In this document: positions 51,268-60,567 of the stretch, piece by piece
Layout of the letters: every line of letters starts with the position of its first letter
How positions within the stretch are numbered: the stretch's first letter is position 1
From: Sinorhizobium glycinis
Lineage (GTDB): Bacteria > Pseudomonadota > Alphaproteobacteria > Rhizobiales > Rhizobiaceae
Assembly (NCBI RefSeq): GCF_001651865.1
Contig: NZ_LPUX01000050.1
Span: 186,492 to 250,491 of the forward strand
Direction: 5' to 3'
DNA length: 64,000 nt
Notes under the pieces: model-generated
What the model saw: the letters and a program-made list of their open reading frames with translations, nothing else
What the model was told of the DNA's origin: nothing
Databases searched by the model: none
Position numbers and translations under genes: made by a program

Positions 51268-51729
51268 ATGAACAATCTCCGAATCGCCCTCTACCAGCCG
51301 GACATTGCCGGCAATACCGGGACGATCCTTCGCCTCGCGGCCTGCCTCGGTCTTGCCGTCGACATCATCGAGCCGGCGGGCTTCGACCTTTCCGACCGCA
51401 ATCTCAAGCGCGCCGGCATGGATTACATCGCGTCCGTCACGCTCACGCGCCATCTCAACTGGGAGCGTTTCGAGACATGGCGGGCGGAAAGCAGCAGACG
51501 ACTCGTGCTTGCCTCCACCAGGGCCGCCGAGCCCTACACGCGGTTCGCGTTTCGAGACGACGACATTTTGCTCTTCGGCCGCGAAAGCGCCGGCGTGCCG
51601 GATCATGTCCATGACCGCGCCGATGCACGCATCTTCATTCCGATGGCACCCGGCCAACGTTCGCTCAACATCGCGATCGCGACCGCCATGATCGTCGGCG
51701 AGGCGATGCGGCAGACCGGAGCTTTCTGA
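51268..51729 (+). CDS. trmL: tRNA (cytidine(34)-2'-O)-methyltransferase TrmL
   Basis: 153-residue minimal SPOUT methyltransferase modifying the wobble ribose of two leucine tRNAs. The three knot motifs are present: ALYQPDIAGNTGTILRLAAC, LFGRESAGVPDHVHD and MAPGQRSLNIAIATAM. The start at 51268 (MNNLRIALYQP) leaves essentially no N-terminal extension, as in the family. Confidence 0.95.
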   Translation: MNNLRIALYQPDIAGNTGTILRLAACLGLAVDIIEPAGFDLSDRNLKRAGMDYIASVTLTRHLNWERFETWRAESSRRLVLASTRAAEPYTRFAFRDDDILLFGRESAGVPDHVHDRADARIFIPMAPGQRSLNIAIATAMIVGEAMRQTGAF

Positions 51730-51746
51730 GCCGGACGCACCAATCC

Positions 51747-52319
51747 TCATGCGGCGATCTCGCTGTAAGGCGTGGTCTTGCGGGCATGTTTCAGCGTGCG
51801 CGCCCACCAGGTGAGCCGGTCCATCATCAGGAACAGCGGCGCACGAAGCTCTTCCGGCTTGTAGAGATTGCCGGCCGCGTCGAATTTCGACCATGCCTTC
51901 GGAAGCGCCACCCCGTCCCTCAGCGTCACCGCATGCAGCTCTCCGAAGACCTGGCGCAATTGCTCGACGGCGCGGATCCCGCCTGAGGCGCCGCCATAGG
52001 AGACAAAGGCCACCGGCTTGGCGTGCCAGGGCTCGTAGACCGCATCGATCATCTCCTTCAGCGCTCCGGGATAGCCGTGATTGTATTCCGGCGTGATGAC
52101 GATGAAAGCGTCCGCCTCGGCGACCTTTCGCTCCATCCACTCGGCCGAATCGGCCGATTTCTCACTGCGGGAGCTTCTCAAGCGCAATGGATCGATGATG
52201 GTCAGGCTGAAGACGTCGGATGTCGAAAGCTCGCGGATGAGCCAGCTGGCGACGGTATCGCAGAACCGGCCCTGCCGCGCGCTGCCATAGATCAGGGCAA
52301 GGGTCATCTTTTGTGTCAT
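51747..52319 (-). CDS. NADPH-dependent FMN reductase
   Basis: 190-residue flavodoxin-fold reductase: the phosphate-binding GSARQGRFCDTVASWL and the flavin-contacting TPEYNHGYPGALKEMID. Such enzymes reduce free FMN, quinones or azo dyes and protect against redox cyclers. It is divergent from soxR, and a SoxR-type operator lies within its promoter, so it is probably induced by SoxR. Confidence 0.9.
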   Translation of the reverse strand: MTQKMTLALIYGSARQGRFCDTVASWLIRELSTSDVFSLTIIDPLRLRSSRSEKSADSAEWMERKVAEADAFIVITPEYNHGYPGALKEMIDAVYEPWHAKPVAFVSYGGASGGIRAVEQLRQVFGELHAVTLRDGVALPKAWSKFDAAGNLYKPEELRAPLFLMMDRLTWWARTLKHARKTTPYSEIAA

Positions 52320-52358
52320 GCGGAATCAGCTCCTAGTTGTCGGTTACCGGGAGCTCAT

Positions 52359-52389
52359 GCTATAGAACCTCAAGCTTAGTTGAGGTCAA
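52359..52389 (-). promoter_or_regulatory. SoxR-controlled promoter and operator
   Basis: The plus strand at 52368-52385 reads CCTCAAGCTTAGTTGAGG, differing only at the centre from the E. coli soxS box CCTCAAGTTAACTTGAGG. On the minus strand it sits between a -35 TTGACC (52384-52389) and a -10 TATAGC (52359-52364) with a 19-bp spacer. An over-long spacer is the hallmark of MerR/SoxR-activated promoters. It points into the FMN reductase gene. Confidence 0.9.
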
Positions 52390-52397
52390 TAGCGCCG

Positions 52398-52895
52398 ATG
52401 AAAAAAGACGACGGCAGTGATTTCAAGCGCGAACTGACGGTCGGCGAGGTCGCCGAACGCAGCGGCATCGCCGTCTCGACGCTGCATTTCTACGAGACCA
52501 AGGGGCTGATCCGCAGCAACCGCAGCCGGGGCAACCAACGGCGGTATCCCCGCGCGGTCCTGAGACGCGTCGCCGTTATCAAGGTCGCCCAGCGCACCGG
52601 TATCCCGCTTGCGGAAATTCAATCAGCTCTCTCGGTGCTTCCCGACGATCGGCCGCTGACCGTCGAGGACTGGGGCCGGCTGTCGGAGACCTGGCGGCAG
52701 CAACTCGACGATCGCATTGCCAAGTTGACGTCACTGCGCGACCAGCTGACCGGCTGCATCGGCTGCGGCTGCCTTTCGATGCGCGACTGCCCGTTGCGCA
52801 ATCCCTATGACGTGCTCGGGTCCGAAGGTGCCGGGCCGCGCCTGATGGATCCTTCCGGCAGCGCGGCTGACGCGGAAAGCATACCCGGAGCTTGA
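52398..52895 (+). CDS. soxR: Redox-sensitive transcriptional activator SoxR
   Basis: 165-residue MerR-family regulator. N-terminal winged helix ([20 protein letters not shown]), dimerisation helix, and the [2Fe-2S] ligand cluster C-x2-C-x-C-x5-C in [18 protein letters not shown]. Redox-active compounds oxidise the cluster and activate target promoters. The ATG at 52398 is used; the TTG at 52380 lies inside the operator. The last 91 bp overlap the convergent MFS gene. Confidence 0.95.
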   Translation: MKKDDGSDFKRELTVGEVAERSGIAVSTLHFYETKGLIRSNRSRGNQRRYPRAVLRRVAVIKVAQRTGIPLAEIQSALSVLPDDRPLTVEDWGRLSETWRQQLDDRIAKLTSLRDQLTGCIGCGCLSMRDCPLRNPYDVLGSEGAGPRLMDPSGSAADAESIPGA

Positions 52896-54073
52896 GCGGC
52901 AGCCGGTCTCATCCGTTTGAGCAGGATCACGCTCGTCAACGTGCCCAGGGAGCAGAGGAGCGCAATCGAAAGGGCCCAGCCGTTCCCCGCTTGGTTGAGG
53001 ACGAACGAGAAGAACGGAGGGGCGGCGGCAAAGGCAAGGTTGAGCGGCAGGCCGAGGCGCGCCATGACCAACGCATATTGCGCCTGCGAGAAGAAGACGA
53101 GCGGCATCGTCGCCCGGCTGACCGACATGGCACCGCTCGAAAGGCCATAGAGCATGAGGAAAAGCACGATCGACCATTCGCTTCCCCCGCCGAGGATCAG
53201 GGCCAGCAACGCCAGCGGCATGATAGAAGCCGCTACGAAGCCGGTCGCCAGCCCATCCCACCGGTTGCCGCCGAGGAAGTCGAAAAGCCGCGCCGAGAGC
53301 TGGACGAAACCGATCGCCGATCCGAAGCCGACCGCAAGATAGCCCGGCACGGCAAAGCTCCGGAAAAGGTCGATGACCACGAGTTGAAAGCCCCAGGTGA
53401 CGAAGCCGTTCAGCGCAACTGCCGCAACGATAAGCGCGACAAGCCGCCAATGGCGACGGGCGTCAGGCTGTTCCGGCTTCCCGTCCGCGGCGGACCGAGA
53501 CGCCCCGCCCGCCCTTTCGCGGCCGGGAAGACCGAAGAAATGCAGCGGCGCACAGACAAGCAACATCACCGCACCGTAGACCACGAGAGTGCCACGCCAG
53601 CCGAGCGCTGCCTCGAAGAAAACACTGACCGGCCAGGAAACACTTGGGGCCAGCGCCATGGCGAGCATCTGCGCCCCGATCGCGCGGCGCGCGCCCTCGC
53701 CGGCAATCTCGGTCAAATAGACATGGGCAGAGGTCGTCAGCGCTGCGGCACCGGCGACACCAAGAACGGACCAGGCAAAGAAGTATACGAACGGACCATG
53801 CGAGCTCGCGAGCAGCCACAAGCCGGGCGCGGCAAGCGCCGAACCGGCCGCGAGCACCAGCCGCGCGCCGAGCCGCGCATAAAGCGGCCCGAGCGGCGGT
53901 GAGCACAGCGCCATAGCCACCAGCATCATGGTCGGACCGAGATAGATCATCGATGGTTCGAGGCCGAGATCGCCAGCCATTCCCGCCGCCGTGACCGATA
54001 CGAACATGAACATCGCGCCCCAGGCGACGATTTGCGTGACGGACAGGACAATGACCGAGCGGAAGACGGGCAT
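52805..54073 (-). CDS. MFS transporter
   Basis: 422 residues, about 12 hydrophobic segments, ending in a polar tail. The N-terminal half includes [20 protein letters not shown] at the MFS signature position. It resembles permeases of the oxalate/formate or cyanate exporter type only loosely; the substrate is unknown. Convergent with soxR and overlapping its 3' end by 91 bp, so it is not SoxR-operon linked, though regulation by SoxR elsewhere is possible. Confidence 0.87.
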   Translation of the reverse strand: MPVFRSVIVLSVTQIVAWGAMFMFVSVTAAGMAGDLGLEPSMIYLGPTMMLVAMALCSPPLGPLYARLGARLVLAAGSALAAPGLWLLASSHGPFVYFFAWSVLGVAGAAALTTSAHVYLTEIAGEGARRAIGAQMLAMALAPSVSWPVSVFFEAALGWRGTLVVYGAVMLLVCAPLHFFGLPGRERAGGASRSAADGKPEQPDARRHWRLVALIVAAVALNGFVTWGFQLVVIDLFRSFAVPGYLAVGFGSAIGFVQLSARLFDFLGGNRWDGLATGFVAASIMPLALLALILGGGSEWSIVLFLMLYGLSSGAMSVSRATMPLVFFSQAQYALVMARLGLPLNLAFAAAPPFFSFVLNQAGNGWALSIALLCSLGTLTSVILLKRMRPAAAQAPGMLSASAALPEGSIRRGPAPSDPSTS

Positions 54074-54243
54074 GGGGTGGAGGCCGGTGAAGACGCAATC
54101 AGGAAGGGTGCCAAGAAGAGCGGCAGCAACTGTTAGCGCGCTCCCGCGGCCTTGGCGAGATCAATTGGGCATCACAGGAAGCTTTTGTCTCACGCACCGC
54201 TGGCAACGGAGCAGTCTTCGCCTCGAGCTGGAATGCGGGTCGT

Positions 54244-54504
54244 TCAGTCGGCGCTCGGCAGCCGCCGCATCGTGAACTCGATCTCGTCGCCTTCGAGTTG
54301 GCGCCAGCTCTCGACTTCCGTCCAGTAGGCGGCCTTCGGCCAGGTCTCGAACCATTCGCGCGCCTTGGCTCGGGCCGCACTTCTTTCGAGACGGAAGGTC
54401 TCGCGCACGAACAGCTTGTCGCCTCGTGCGGGGTGTTCCCGGCGGTGGCGGGCGATCTGGCGCCGCAAGCCATCGAGCGGCGGTCCTGGGGGTATCTTCG
54501 CCAT
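54244..54504 (-). CDS. Conserved hypothetical protein, 86 residues
   Basis: From [13 protein letters not shown]: basic N-terminal half ([18 protein letters not shown]) and a C-terminal [17 protein letters not shown] with tryptophans ([12 protein letters not shown]). No signal peptide or membrane segment. I recognise no family. Composition and an intact frame between well-defined genes support it as real; an alternative start at 54522 would add six residues. Confidence 0.65.
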   Translation of the reverse strand: MAKIPPGPPLDGLRRQIARHRREHPARGDKLFVRETFRLERSAARAKAREWFETWPKAAYWTEVESWRQLEGDEIEFTMRRLPSAD

Positions 54505-54726
54505 GGCTGTACCTCTGATCATAAAGATAGGATGGGCACCGCTCGTTGGCCAGTCCAGCGTCCTCAGCCATCGCCCCGACCGAAATCGCCGGAGGCGTGT
54601 CGATGCGATAGACTGTCACGCGGACGGAGGCGCCGTTGCCATTCAGCTCAAAATATGGACTGTGGCGACGGCGACAGAATCGGGGCTTCCCTCTGCGGGA
54701 CGCTGCAAATCGGAACCGGAATTCCC

Positions 54727-55638
54727 ATGGAAAGACCGCAATTGCCGCAGGGGCTGCCTGCGGATATCGAAGACAAGAAGGCCGAGACGAAGGCCTGGTT
54801 CGAGAGCCTGCGCGATTCGATCTGCGCGGCATTCGAGTCGATCGAGGACGATCTGACCGGGCCGTTGTCGGATCGCCCACCGGGCCGTTTCGTCGGCAAG
54901 GACTGGCTTCGCGAGGAAGGCGCCGGCGGCGGTGGGCGCATGTCGATGATGGAGGGCCGCGTCTTCGAGAAGGTCGGCGTCCATACATCGACCGTTTTCG
55001 GCGAGTTTTCCCCCGAGTTCCGCAATCAGATCCCCGGCGCAAGCGATGATCCGCGCTTCTGGGCCTCCGGAATTTCGCTGATCGCCCATCCGGTCAATCC
55101 CAACGTGCCCGCCGTGCACATGAATACCCGAATGGTCGTGACCACGAGCAACTGGTTCGGCGGCGGCGCGGACTTGACGCCCGTCCTCGACCGCCGGCGC
55201 ATCATGACCGACCCGGACACCGTCGTCTTCCACCGCGCCATGGAGATCACCTGCAACCGGCATCCGGTTGCCGACCATGCGAAGTTCAAGGAATGGTGCG
55301 ACGAGTATTTCTTCCTCAAGCACCGGAACGAGCCGCGCGGCACCGGCGGCATATTCTACGACTGGCTGCACTCGCCCGAGGAGATCGGCGGCTGGCAGGC
55401 CGATTTCGCCTTCACCCGCGACGTCGGCAAGGCATTCGCCATCGTCTATCCGAAAATCGTCAGGGCAAATTTCAATACCCCATGGACGGAGGCTGACCGG
55501 GACGAACAGCTGGTGCGTCGCGGCCGTTACGTGGAGTTCAATCTCCTCTACGACCGCGGCACCATCTTCGGCCTCAAGACAGGCGGCAACGTCGAGTCGA
55601 TCCTCTCGTCCCTGCCCCCGGTCGTGCGCTGGCCCTGA
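54727..55638 (+). CDS. hemF: Oxygen-dependent coproporphyrinogen III oxidase
   Basis: 303 residues. Aerobic decarboxylation of coproporphyrinogen III to protoporphyrinogen IX in haem synthesis. Family signatures: [40 protein letters not shown] and [14 protein letters not shown]. The start at 54727 ([10 protein letters not shown]) suits family length; the longer open frame is out of register with other members. Confidence 0.96.
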   Translation: MERPQLPQGLPADIEDKKAETKAWFESLRDSICAAFESIEDDLTGPLSDRPPGRFVGKDWLREEGAGGGGRMSMMEGRVFEKVGVHTSTVFGEFSPEFRNQIPGASDDPRFWASGISLIAHPVNPNVPAVHMNTRMVVTTSNWFGGGADLTPVLDRRRIMTDPDTVVFHRAMEITCNRHPVADHAKFKEWCDEYFFLKHRNEPRGTGGIFYDWLHSPEEIGGWQADFAFTRDVGKAFAIVYPKIVRANFNTPWTEADRDEQLVRRGRYVEFNLLYDRGTIFGLKTGGNVESILSSLPPVVRWP

Positions 55639-55716
55639 CCACATCTTCGGCCCAACGAGGACGCGAACAAATCCCGGCTTGCGGCGTTTTCTCCGGAACG
55701 AGGGAGAATTCGCCGC

Positions 55717-55995
55717 ATGATATTCAAGAAGCGCACATTCTTCGGGCACGAGCCCCAGAGAGAAACACCGGACCATCCGGCGGAGCTGGAGCGAAAGGTT
55801 GCCCATTGCCTCGCCGTCGCGCCGGGTCTTGACGCGGCCGACGTCACGGTGACCTGTAACGGCAGCAATGTCCTGCTTGGCGGCACAGTTGCCACGGAGG
55901 ACGAAATCTTCCGCGCAGAGGAAGCGGCAAAGTCGGTCGCAGGCGTCGGCGAGGTAATCAATCGTATCGGGATTTCGAAAGTCGGCAGCGGTTGA
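55717..55995 (+). CDS. BON domain protein
   Basis: 92 residues with one BON (bacterial OsmY and nodulation) domain: LERKVAHCLAVAPGLDAADV followed by VLLGGTVATEDEIFRAEEAA and VINRIGI. No signal peptide is evident, so it may be cytoplasmic; other BON proteins bind phospholipid. It follows hemF by 78 bp on the same strand. Confidence 0.8.
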   Translation: MIFKKRTFFGHEPQRETPDHPAELERKVAHCLAVAPGLDAADVTVTCNGSNVLLGGTVATEDEIFRAEEAAKSVAGVGEVINRIGISKVGSG

Positions 55996-56046
55996 ATGGG
56001 CCGTCAGACCGCCTCGCAAATTCTTGTGAGTTGTACCTGGGCCGCC

Positions 56047-56221
56047 TTTGCCCCCTCATCTGCCTGCCGGCATCTTCTCCCCGTGATCACGGGGAGAAGA
56101 GGACCAGCCGCAACGTCGGCAATCAACTCAGCGGCGGTGGAGAGATTGATGGTGCGGGGGCGGCTTGCGCTCTTCGCCCCGCTCGCGGGGAGAAGATGCC
56201 GGCAGGCAGATGAGGGGCAAA
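56047..56221. repeat. Large inverted repeat, RIME1-like element
   Basis: 175 bp. The left arm (TTTGCCCCCTCATCTGCCTG through TTCTCCCC) is the near-exact reverse complement of the right arm (GGGGAGAAGATGCCGGCAGG through GAGGGGCAAA). The arms flank a ~100-bp centre that begins with the short hairpin TCCCCGTGATCACGGGGA. The right arm matches the 3' part of the element at 6918-7050. It lies between the BON gene and the Mla lipoprotein gene, and its hairpins may end transcription from both sides. Confidence 0.8.
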
Positions 56222-56243
56222 GAACCCGGTCCGGTCCGTCCGG

Positions 56244-56861
56244 TCAAATCGACTTGAGCGTCCAGCCGACGATATCGGCCGCCACTTGAGCGAAGGCGGC
56301 ATCGAGAGCGGCGACAAAAGCCGGATTGCCCGCACCCCGGACCGGCGCGACGGCGCGGAACGCCTGCTGCCTGCGGACGGTACCGTTGCGGTCATCCAAT
56401 ATCTTTGCAAAAATCTCGACCACGGCCGTGTCCGGGCCGTTGGTGGATATCTCGAACGCGCGGAGTTCGGTGATCAGCTGATAATCTATGGCCAGTCCCT
56501 GGCCCGGCTTGCCGACGCCGCGAACCTTGCCGGTGTTGTCGAAAGTCTGAACGAGCCGATCCTGGACCAGGCGCGGCAGACTGTCGCCCCATTGGGCCCT
56601 GGCGAGGAATTGGAGTTCCGACTTCGACAGGCGAACGACGATCTGGTCGCTGCCGAGTGTCTTCAGCGTCGTCGGCTCCGGCACCAGTATCTGGCGATTC
56701 GTCGCTGCCGGACGCTCGACCACCGGCACCGAGGCCAGGCTGAACGTGTCATTGACCGCCTGGCGCGTACCGCAGCCGGCCAGCAACGTCGCCAATGAAA
56801 GAACCGTGGCAAACCGGGCCGCTCCCGCTCCACGCCACGCTACCAGACCCGGAAAACCCAT
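56244..56861 (-). CDS. ABC-type transport auxiliary lipoprotein (Mla/PqiC-like)
   Basis: 205-residue lipoprotein: signal peptide ending in the lipobox LLAGCG, then a domain with VRLSKSELQFLARAQWGDSL (PqiC/DUF330-like). It would sit at the outer membrane and assist the MlaEFD complex. The start at 56861 gives a normal signal peptide. A GTG at 56945 overlaps the mlaD stop (GTGA) and would add 28 residues, so coupling from that start is also possible. Confidence 0.82.
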   Translation of the reverse strand: MGFPGLVAWRGAGAARFATVLSLATLLAGCGTRQAVNDTFSLASVPVVERPAATNRQILVPEPTTLKTLGSDQIVVRLSKSELQFLARAQWGDSLPRLVQDRLVQTFDNTGKVRGVGKPGQGLAIDYQLITELRAFEISTNGPDTAVVEIFAKILDDRNGTVRRQQAFRAVAPVRGAGNPAFVAALDAAFAQVAADIVGWTLKSI

Positions 56862-56941
56862 ACGCCAAATATCCCCAAACAACGCGGCGCCGTCCGGCTC
56901 CCCGCCCCCACGCAACCGACCCGCGACCGGCGATCGGCGAA

Positions 56942-58312
56942 TCACCGTCGCGTGCGGCCATCATATTGCTTAACTGTCTCGCCGCCGAATAGCAGGCGCT
57001 GTGGATTTCTGTCGAAATTGGAAATCGTGCTCTGCAGGCCCTGCACTGTTCGCCGCGTTTCGGAGACGAGCGTCTCCACGTCCCGCAGGCCGGAATTGGA
57101 GAAACGCCTCAGGTTGTCGGCAATCGGGCCTATCTGGGCATTGAGGTTGTCGGCCATGCGCCGGAACGATTCGAGCGTCGAACGGGCCTCGGCCGAAAGC
57201 GACGGCGCATTTGCGTCGCCGAGGAAACCGTCGATCTTCACGAGAATGCTGTCCACGCGGTTCGATGCCGCATTCAGCTTGTTCGACATCTCCGTGAAAT
57301 CGGTGATCGTCTGGTCTATGTCCTCCTGGCGGGCGGATATTTTTCCGGCAAAATCGGACACCTGGGCCGCGACCTTGCGGGCATCGGCGCTCGCCGCGGA
57401 GATGTCGTTGACGACCAGCCCGACCTTCTGTGTATCGACGGCAGCCACCAGCGCATCGACACGCTTCAATGTCTGCTGCGCGTTCTTGCCGAACTGGTCA
57501 TAGGTCTCGACGGTGCGCCTGAACCCGGCGATTGCCTCGGAGACGCCGCCGGAAGCGGCCTTGAGGTCTTTGCTCACCTCTTCGACATTGCTGACGATCG
57601 TGTCGACCTTCTTCGGATCGACCGCCTTGATCAGCCTGTCGGCGCTGGCAAGCGTGTCATCGAGCTTTTTCGACGCCGCGCTGACGGATCCGGATAGCTC
57701 TTCGACACTCTTCAGGAACTTGTCGATCGCGTCCGAATTGTCGGCGAGCGCTTTGGAGAATCGCTGCGCATTGCCGATCGTCGCGCCCAACGGGCCACGA
57801 ACTTCCGCGACGAAACCCTGAATATCGCCGATGGCGCTGTTCGCTCGATCAAGGATCTGGTCGGCAGTCGCGAGCAGGCTCGTAACGCTGGACTGATCGG
57901 CGAGGATACGCGCCTGCGTCCCGTTTTCGAGTGCGGTCTTGAGGATGTTCTCGTCGCCCTTTCGCCCGCCGCTGAGTTCGATATACGCCGCCCCCGTCAG
58001 ACCCTGGATTTCCAGCGTCGCCCTTGTCGACTTGAGCACCGGCGCATCGGCCGATACCTCCGTGATGGCGATAGAATAGCGCGGATCATTGGCGTCAATG
58101 GCGAGGCTGCGGACGGTACCGACATTGATGCCGTTGAACCGCACCGGTGAGCCGACCGACAGGCCGTTGGCAGAGCCCGGAATGTTGACGACGAGTTCGA
58201 CCATCTCGCCGGTTCGGCCATATTGTGACATCCAATAGACGAAGCCGAAGGCAGCGGCGATCACGAACACCGTGAAAAAGCCGACAATGGCATAGTTCGC
58301 TTTAGTTTCCAT
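56942..58312 (-). CDS. mlaD: MlaD family MCE-domain protein
   Basis: 456 residues. One N-terminal transmembrane helix (YAIVGFFTVFVIAAAFGFVY), the MCE domain (VVNIPGSANGLSVGSPVRFN, VGTVRSLAID) in residues ~40-120, and a long helical region. MCE proteins form hexameric channels for lipid transfer between membranes. It is longer than E. coli MlaD (183 residues) and closer to the long MCE proteins of other ABC-type lipid importers. Downstream of mlaF by 88 bp. Confidence 0.9.
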   Translation of the reverse strand: METKANYAIVGFFTVFVIAAAFGFVYWMSQYGRTGEMVELVVNIPGSANGLSVGSPVRFNGINVGTVRSLAIDANDPRYSIAITEVSADAPVLKSTRATLEIQGLTGAAYIELSGGRKGDENILKTALENGTQARILADQSSVTSLLATADQILDRANSAIGDIQGFVAEVRGPLGATIGNAQRFSKALADNSDAIDKFLKSVEELSGSVSAASKKLDDTLASADRLIKAVDPKKVDTIVSNVEEVSKDLKAASGGVSEAIAGFRRTVETYDQFGKNAQQTLKRVDALVAAVDTQKVGLVVNDISAASADARKVAAQVSDFAGKISARQEDIDQTITDFTEMSNKLNAASNRVDSILVKIDGFLGDANAPSLSAEARSTLESFRRMADNLNAQIGPIADNLRRFSNSGLRDVETLVSETRRTVQGLQSTISNFDRNPQRLLFGGETVKQYDGRTRR

Positions 58313-58400
58313 CGGTTCCGACTACCTCTGCGGCCCTCGCCGCTCTTCTTACCTGCTTCGGCAACAGCTTCCGCCGAACTATTTTACCAGCTTTGCCGCA

Positions 58401-59204
58401 TCAGTCGTGCACGATCGCCCTTGCCCTTTTGCCGCGGAAATAGGATTTCACCCACGGCTCGTCGCAGGCGAGCATGTCCTCGATGGTACCCTCGACCAGC
58501 ACGCGCTTCTGGCCGAGGACCGCAATCCTGTCGCAGACCGAAAACAGACTGTCGAGATCGTGAGTCACCATATACACGGTCAACCCAAGCGTGTCCCGGA
58601 GTTTGGCGATCAACTCGTCGAACTCCGCCGCGCCGATCGGATCGAGGCCCGAAGTCGGCTCGTCCAGGAACACGAGATCGGGATCGAGCGCCAACGCCCT
58701 TGCGAGTGCGGCACGCTTGATCATACCCCCGGAAAGCTCGGAAGGATATTTTTCCGCGGCCTCCGGCGCCAAGCCTACCAACTCGATCTTCAGACGCGCC
58801 AACTCGTCCATCAGGTCTTGCGGCAGATCGAGATATTCCCGCATCGGTACCTGGATGTTCTCCCGAACGGTCAGTGCGGAAAACAGCGCGCCGTGCTGGA
58901 ATAGAACGCCCAGCCGCATGTCGAGTGCGAGGCGTTCCTCGTCGCTTACCTTGTCGTATTCCGCGCCGAGGATCTCGATCGTTCCTGAGCGCTTCGGCAG
59001 CAGCCGCAGGACCGTGCGCATCAGGACCGATTTGCCAGTGCCGGAAGCGCCGACGAAGCCGAGGATTTCGCCGCGCAGCACGTCGAGATTGAGCTTGTCG
59101 AGGACGATGTTGTCGCCGAAGCCCACGGTCAGGTCGCGAACGGAAAGCACGGTCTCGCGCCCCGCCGCCTGTTCCAGTTGCTTCTCCATGACCGCCTGAA
59201 CCAT
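58401..59204 (-). CDS. mlaF: ABC transporter ATP-binding protein MlaF
   Basis: 267 residues: Walker A GASGTGKSVLMRTVL, signature ELSGGMIKRAALARALALD, Walker B LVFLDEPTSGLDPIGAAEFD. The SGGM signature form is typical of MlaF/Mce ATPases. The start at 59204 (MVQAVMEKQLEQ) has GGCGGA before it; MEKQLEQ at 59189 is the alternative. The frame upstream is a shadow of mlaE. Confidence 0.93.
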   Translation of the reverse strand: MVQAVMEKQLEQAAGRETVLSVRDLTVGFGDNIVLDKLNLDVLRGEILGFVGASGTGKSVLMRTVLRLLPKRSGTIEILGAEYDKVSDEERLALDMRLGVLFQHGALFSALTVRENIQVPMREYLDLPQDLMDELARLKIELVGLAPEAAEKYPSELSGGMIKRAALARALALDPDLVFLDEPTSGLDPIGAAEFDELIAKLRDTLGLTVYMVTHDLDSLFSVCDRIAVLGQKRVLVEGTIEDMLACDEPWVKSYFRGKRARAIVHD

Positions 59205-59218
59205 TTTTTCCGCCTGCC

Positions 59219-60373
59219 TCAGAAATCGATCGCCGCATAGAACATCGCGAACAGTCCGTCGATGAGGATGACGACGAAAATCGATTTGACCACCGACGAT
59301 GTCACGCGGCGTCCGAGCGATTCCGCGCTGCCGCCGACCTTCAGCCCCTCGACCGCGGCCACGACGCCGATGATGAGCGCCATGAAAGGCGCCTTGATCA
59401 TGCCGGCCGCCACGGAGGAGAAATCGACGGCCTCCTGCAGTCGGGCGATGAAAGTCGCTACCGTAATGCCCGAATAGGTCCAGGCAACGAGCGCCGCTCC
59501 GACGAGGGCGGCGAAGTTCGCAATAATCGTCAAAAGCGGCAGCGCGATCGTCAGTGCGACAAGGCGCGGAAAGACGAGTACGCCGACCGGGCTCAAGCCC
59601 ATGACCTTCAGCGCGTCGACCTCCTCGCGCATCTTCATCGAGCCGATCTCGGCCGTGATTGCGCTGCCCGAGCGGCCGGCAATCATGATCGCCGTCAACA
59701 GCACGCCGATCTCGCGCAGTTGCAGGATGCCGACCAGGTCGACAACGAAGATTTCCGCGCCGAAGGACCGGAGCTGAAAGGCTCCCTGCTGCGCGATGAT
59801 GGCGCCGATCAGGAACGACATCAGCGTGATGATGGGCGTCGCCATCACGCCCATGCGGTCGATCTGGTGGACGATCGCGGCCGGCGATACGCCAGCGTGA
59901 CGCCCGAGCTTCATTTGCGCGCCGCGGACGGCCGAGCCGAGGATGTACATGGCGGCAACCGTGTCGGTCCAAATCGACACCGTCACTTCACCGATCGGCG
60001 CAAACAGTCGCTGGAAAAGCGGGTCCTTTCGTTTCGGGCGTTCGGGCTGCCGCAATTCACCGGGCAGTGCGCGCACCAGTTCGACGTAACGCTCACCGCC
60101 GTCGCTGAAACCAATCTCGCCCCCGGCCTCGCTGCCGATCCCGTTCATGAAACGGCGGATGATCCAGGCGCCCGCCGTATCCATCGCCGTGATCCCGGAG
60201 AAATCGAATTCGTTTCGGCCGCCGGCCGGCTTACCAAGCCGCTTCAGCCTGTCGGCCATTGCTTCTGCCGTCTGATGCCGCCAGTCGCCGCTGAACACAT
60301 AGCGTCGGCCGGTTCCCCCGTCGGCCTCGGCGAGGGCGACATCGGCATCATTCTGGGAAGGCGCGCGCGTCAC
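59219..60373 (-). CDS. mlaE: MlaE-family lipid ABC permease with N-terminal STAS domain
   Basis: 384 residues. The N-terminal ~110 residues form a STAS/anti-sigma antagonist-like domain (EFDFSGITAMDTAGAWII), the function carried by separate MlaB in E. coli. The remainder is the MlaE permease (AITAEIGSMKMREEVDALKV, GLSPVGVLVFPRL). Inner membrane; first gene of mlaE-mlaF-mlaD-lipoprotein. The 5' flank is shared with the epimerase gene. Confidence 0.92.
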   Translation of the reverse strand: MTRAPSQNDADVALAEADGGTGRRYVFSGDWRHQTAEAMADRLKRLGKPAGGRNEFDFSGITAMDTAGAWIIRRFMNGIGSEAGGEIGFSDGGERYVELVRALPGELRQPERPKRKDPLFQRLFAPIGEVTVSIWTDTVAAMYILGSAVRGAQMKLGRHAGVSPAAIVHQIDRMGVMATPIITLMSFLIGAIIAQQGAFQLRSFGAEIFVVDLVGILQLREIGVLLTAIMIAGRSGSAITAEIGSMKMREEVDALKVMGLSPVGVLVFPRLVALTIALPLLTIIANFAALVGAALVAWTYSGITVATFIARLQEAVDFSSVAAGMIKAPFMALIIGVVAAVEGLKVGGSAESLGRRVTSSVVKSIFVVILIDGLFAMFYAAIDF

Positions 60374-60397
60374 GTGATCTTGGTCTTTCCATTACTC

Positions 60398-60476
60398 TTC
60401 GATAACCTCTTAAACCAGATTCGATCTCAGGACAAAATCAGCTAAAAATTCAAAGTCGTACAGCAAGCTTTGTGCG
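60398..60476 (+). repeat. Degenerate copy 3 of the 79-bp upstream element
   Basis: Shares CTTAAA, AGGACAAAATC, AATTCAAAGT, TACAGCAAGC and TTTGTGCG in the same order and spacing (one base gap) as copies 1 and 2. The equivalent of the start codon is AGC and the next codon TAA, so no peptide is possible here. It is about 100 bp upstream of the plus-strand epimerase start, in the same orientation. Confidence 0.5.
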
Positions 60477-60567
60477 GCCGAAAAGTCACAGCGATCGGCA
60501 CAACCGACAGAGGGCGCCCGGCACCGCGGGCGCGCCAATTGGCCGGCGCGGATTGGCGGAGAACGCA

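Noticed and set aside
50946..51275. 109-codon minus frame upstream of trmL.
   Set aside because: No ribosome site, odd composition and no family similarity; overlaps the trmL promoter region.
54643..56019. 458-codon minus frame opposite hemF and the BON gene.
   Set aside because: Antisense shadow; hemF motifs on the plus strand are complete.
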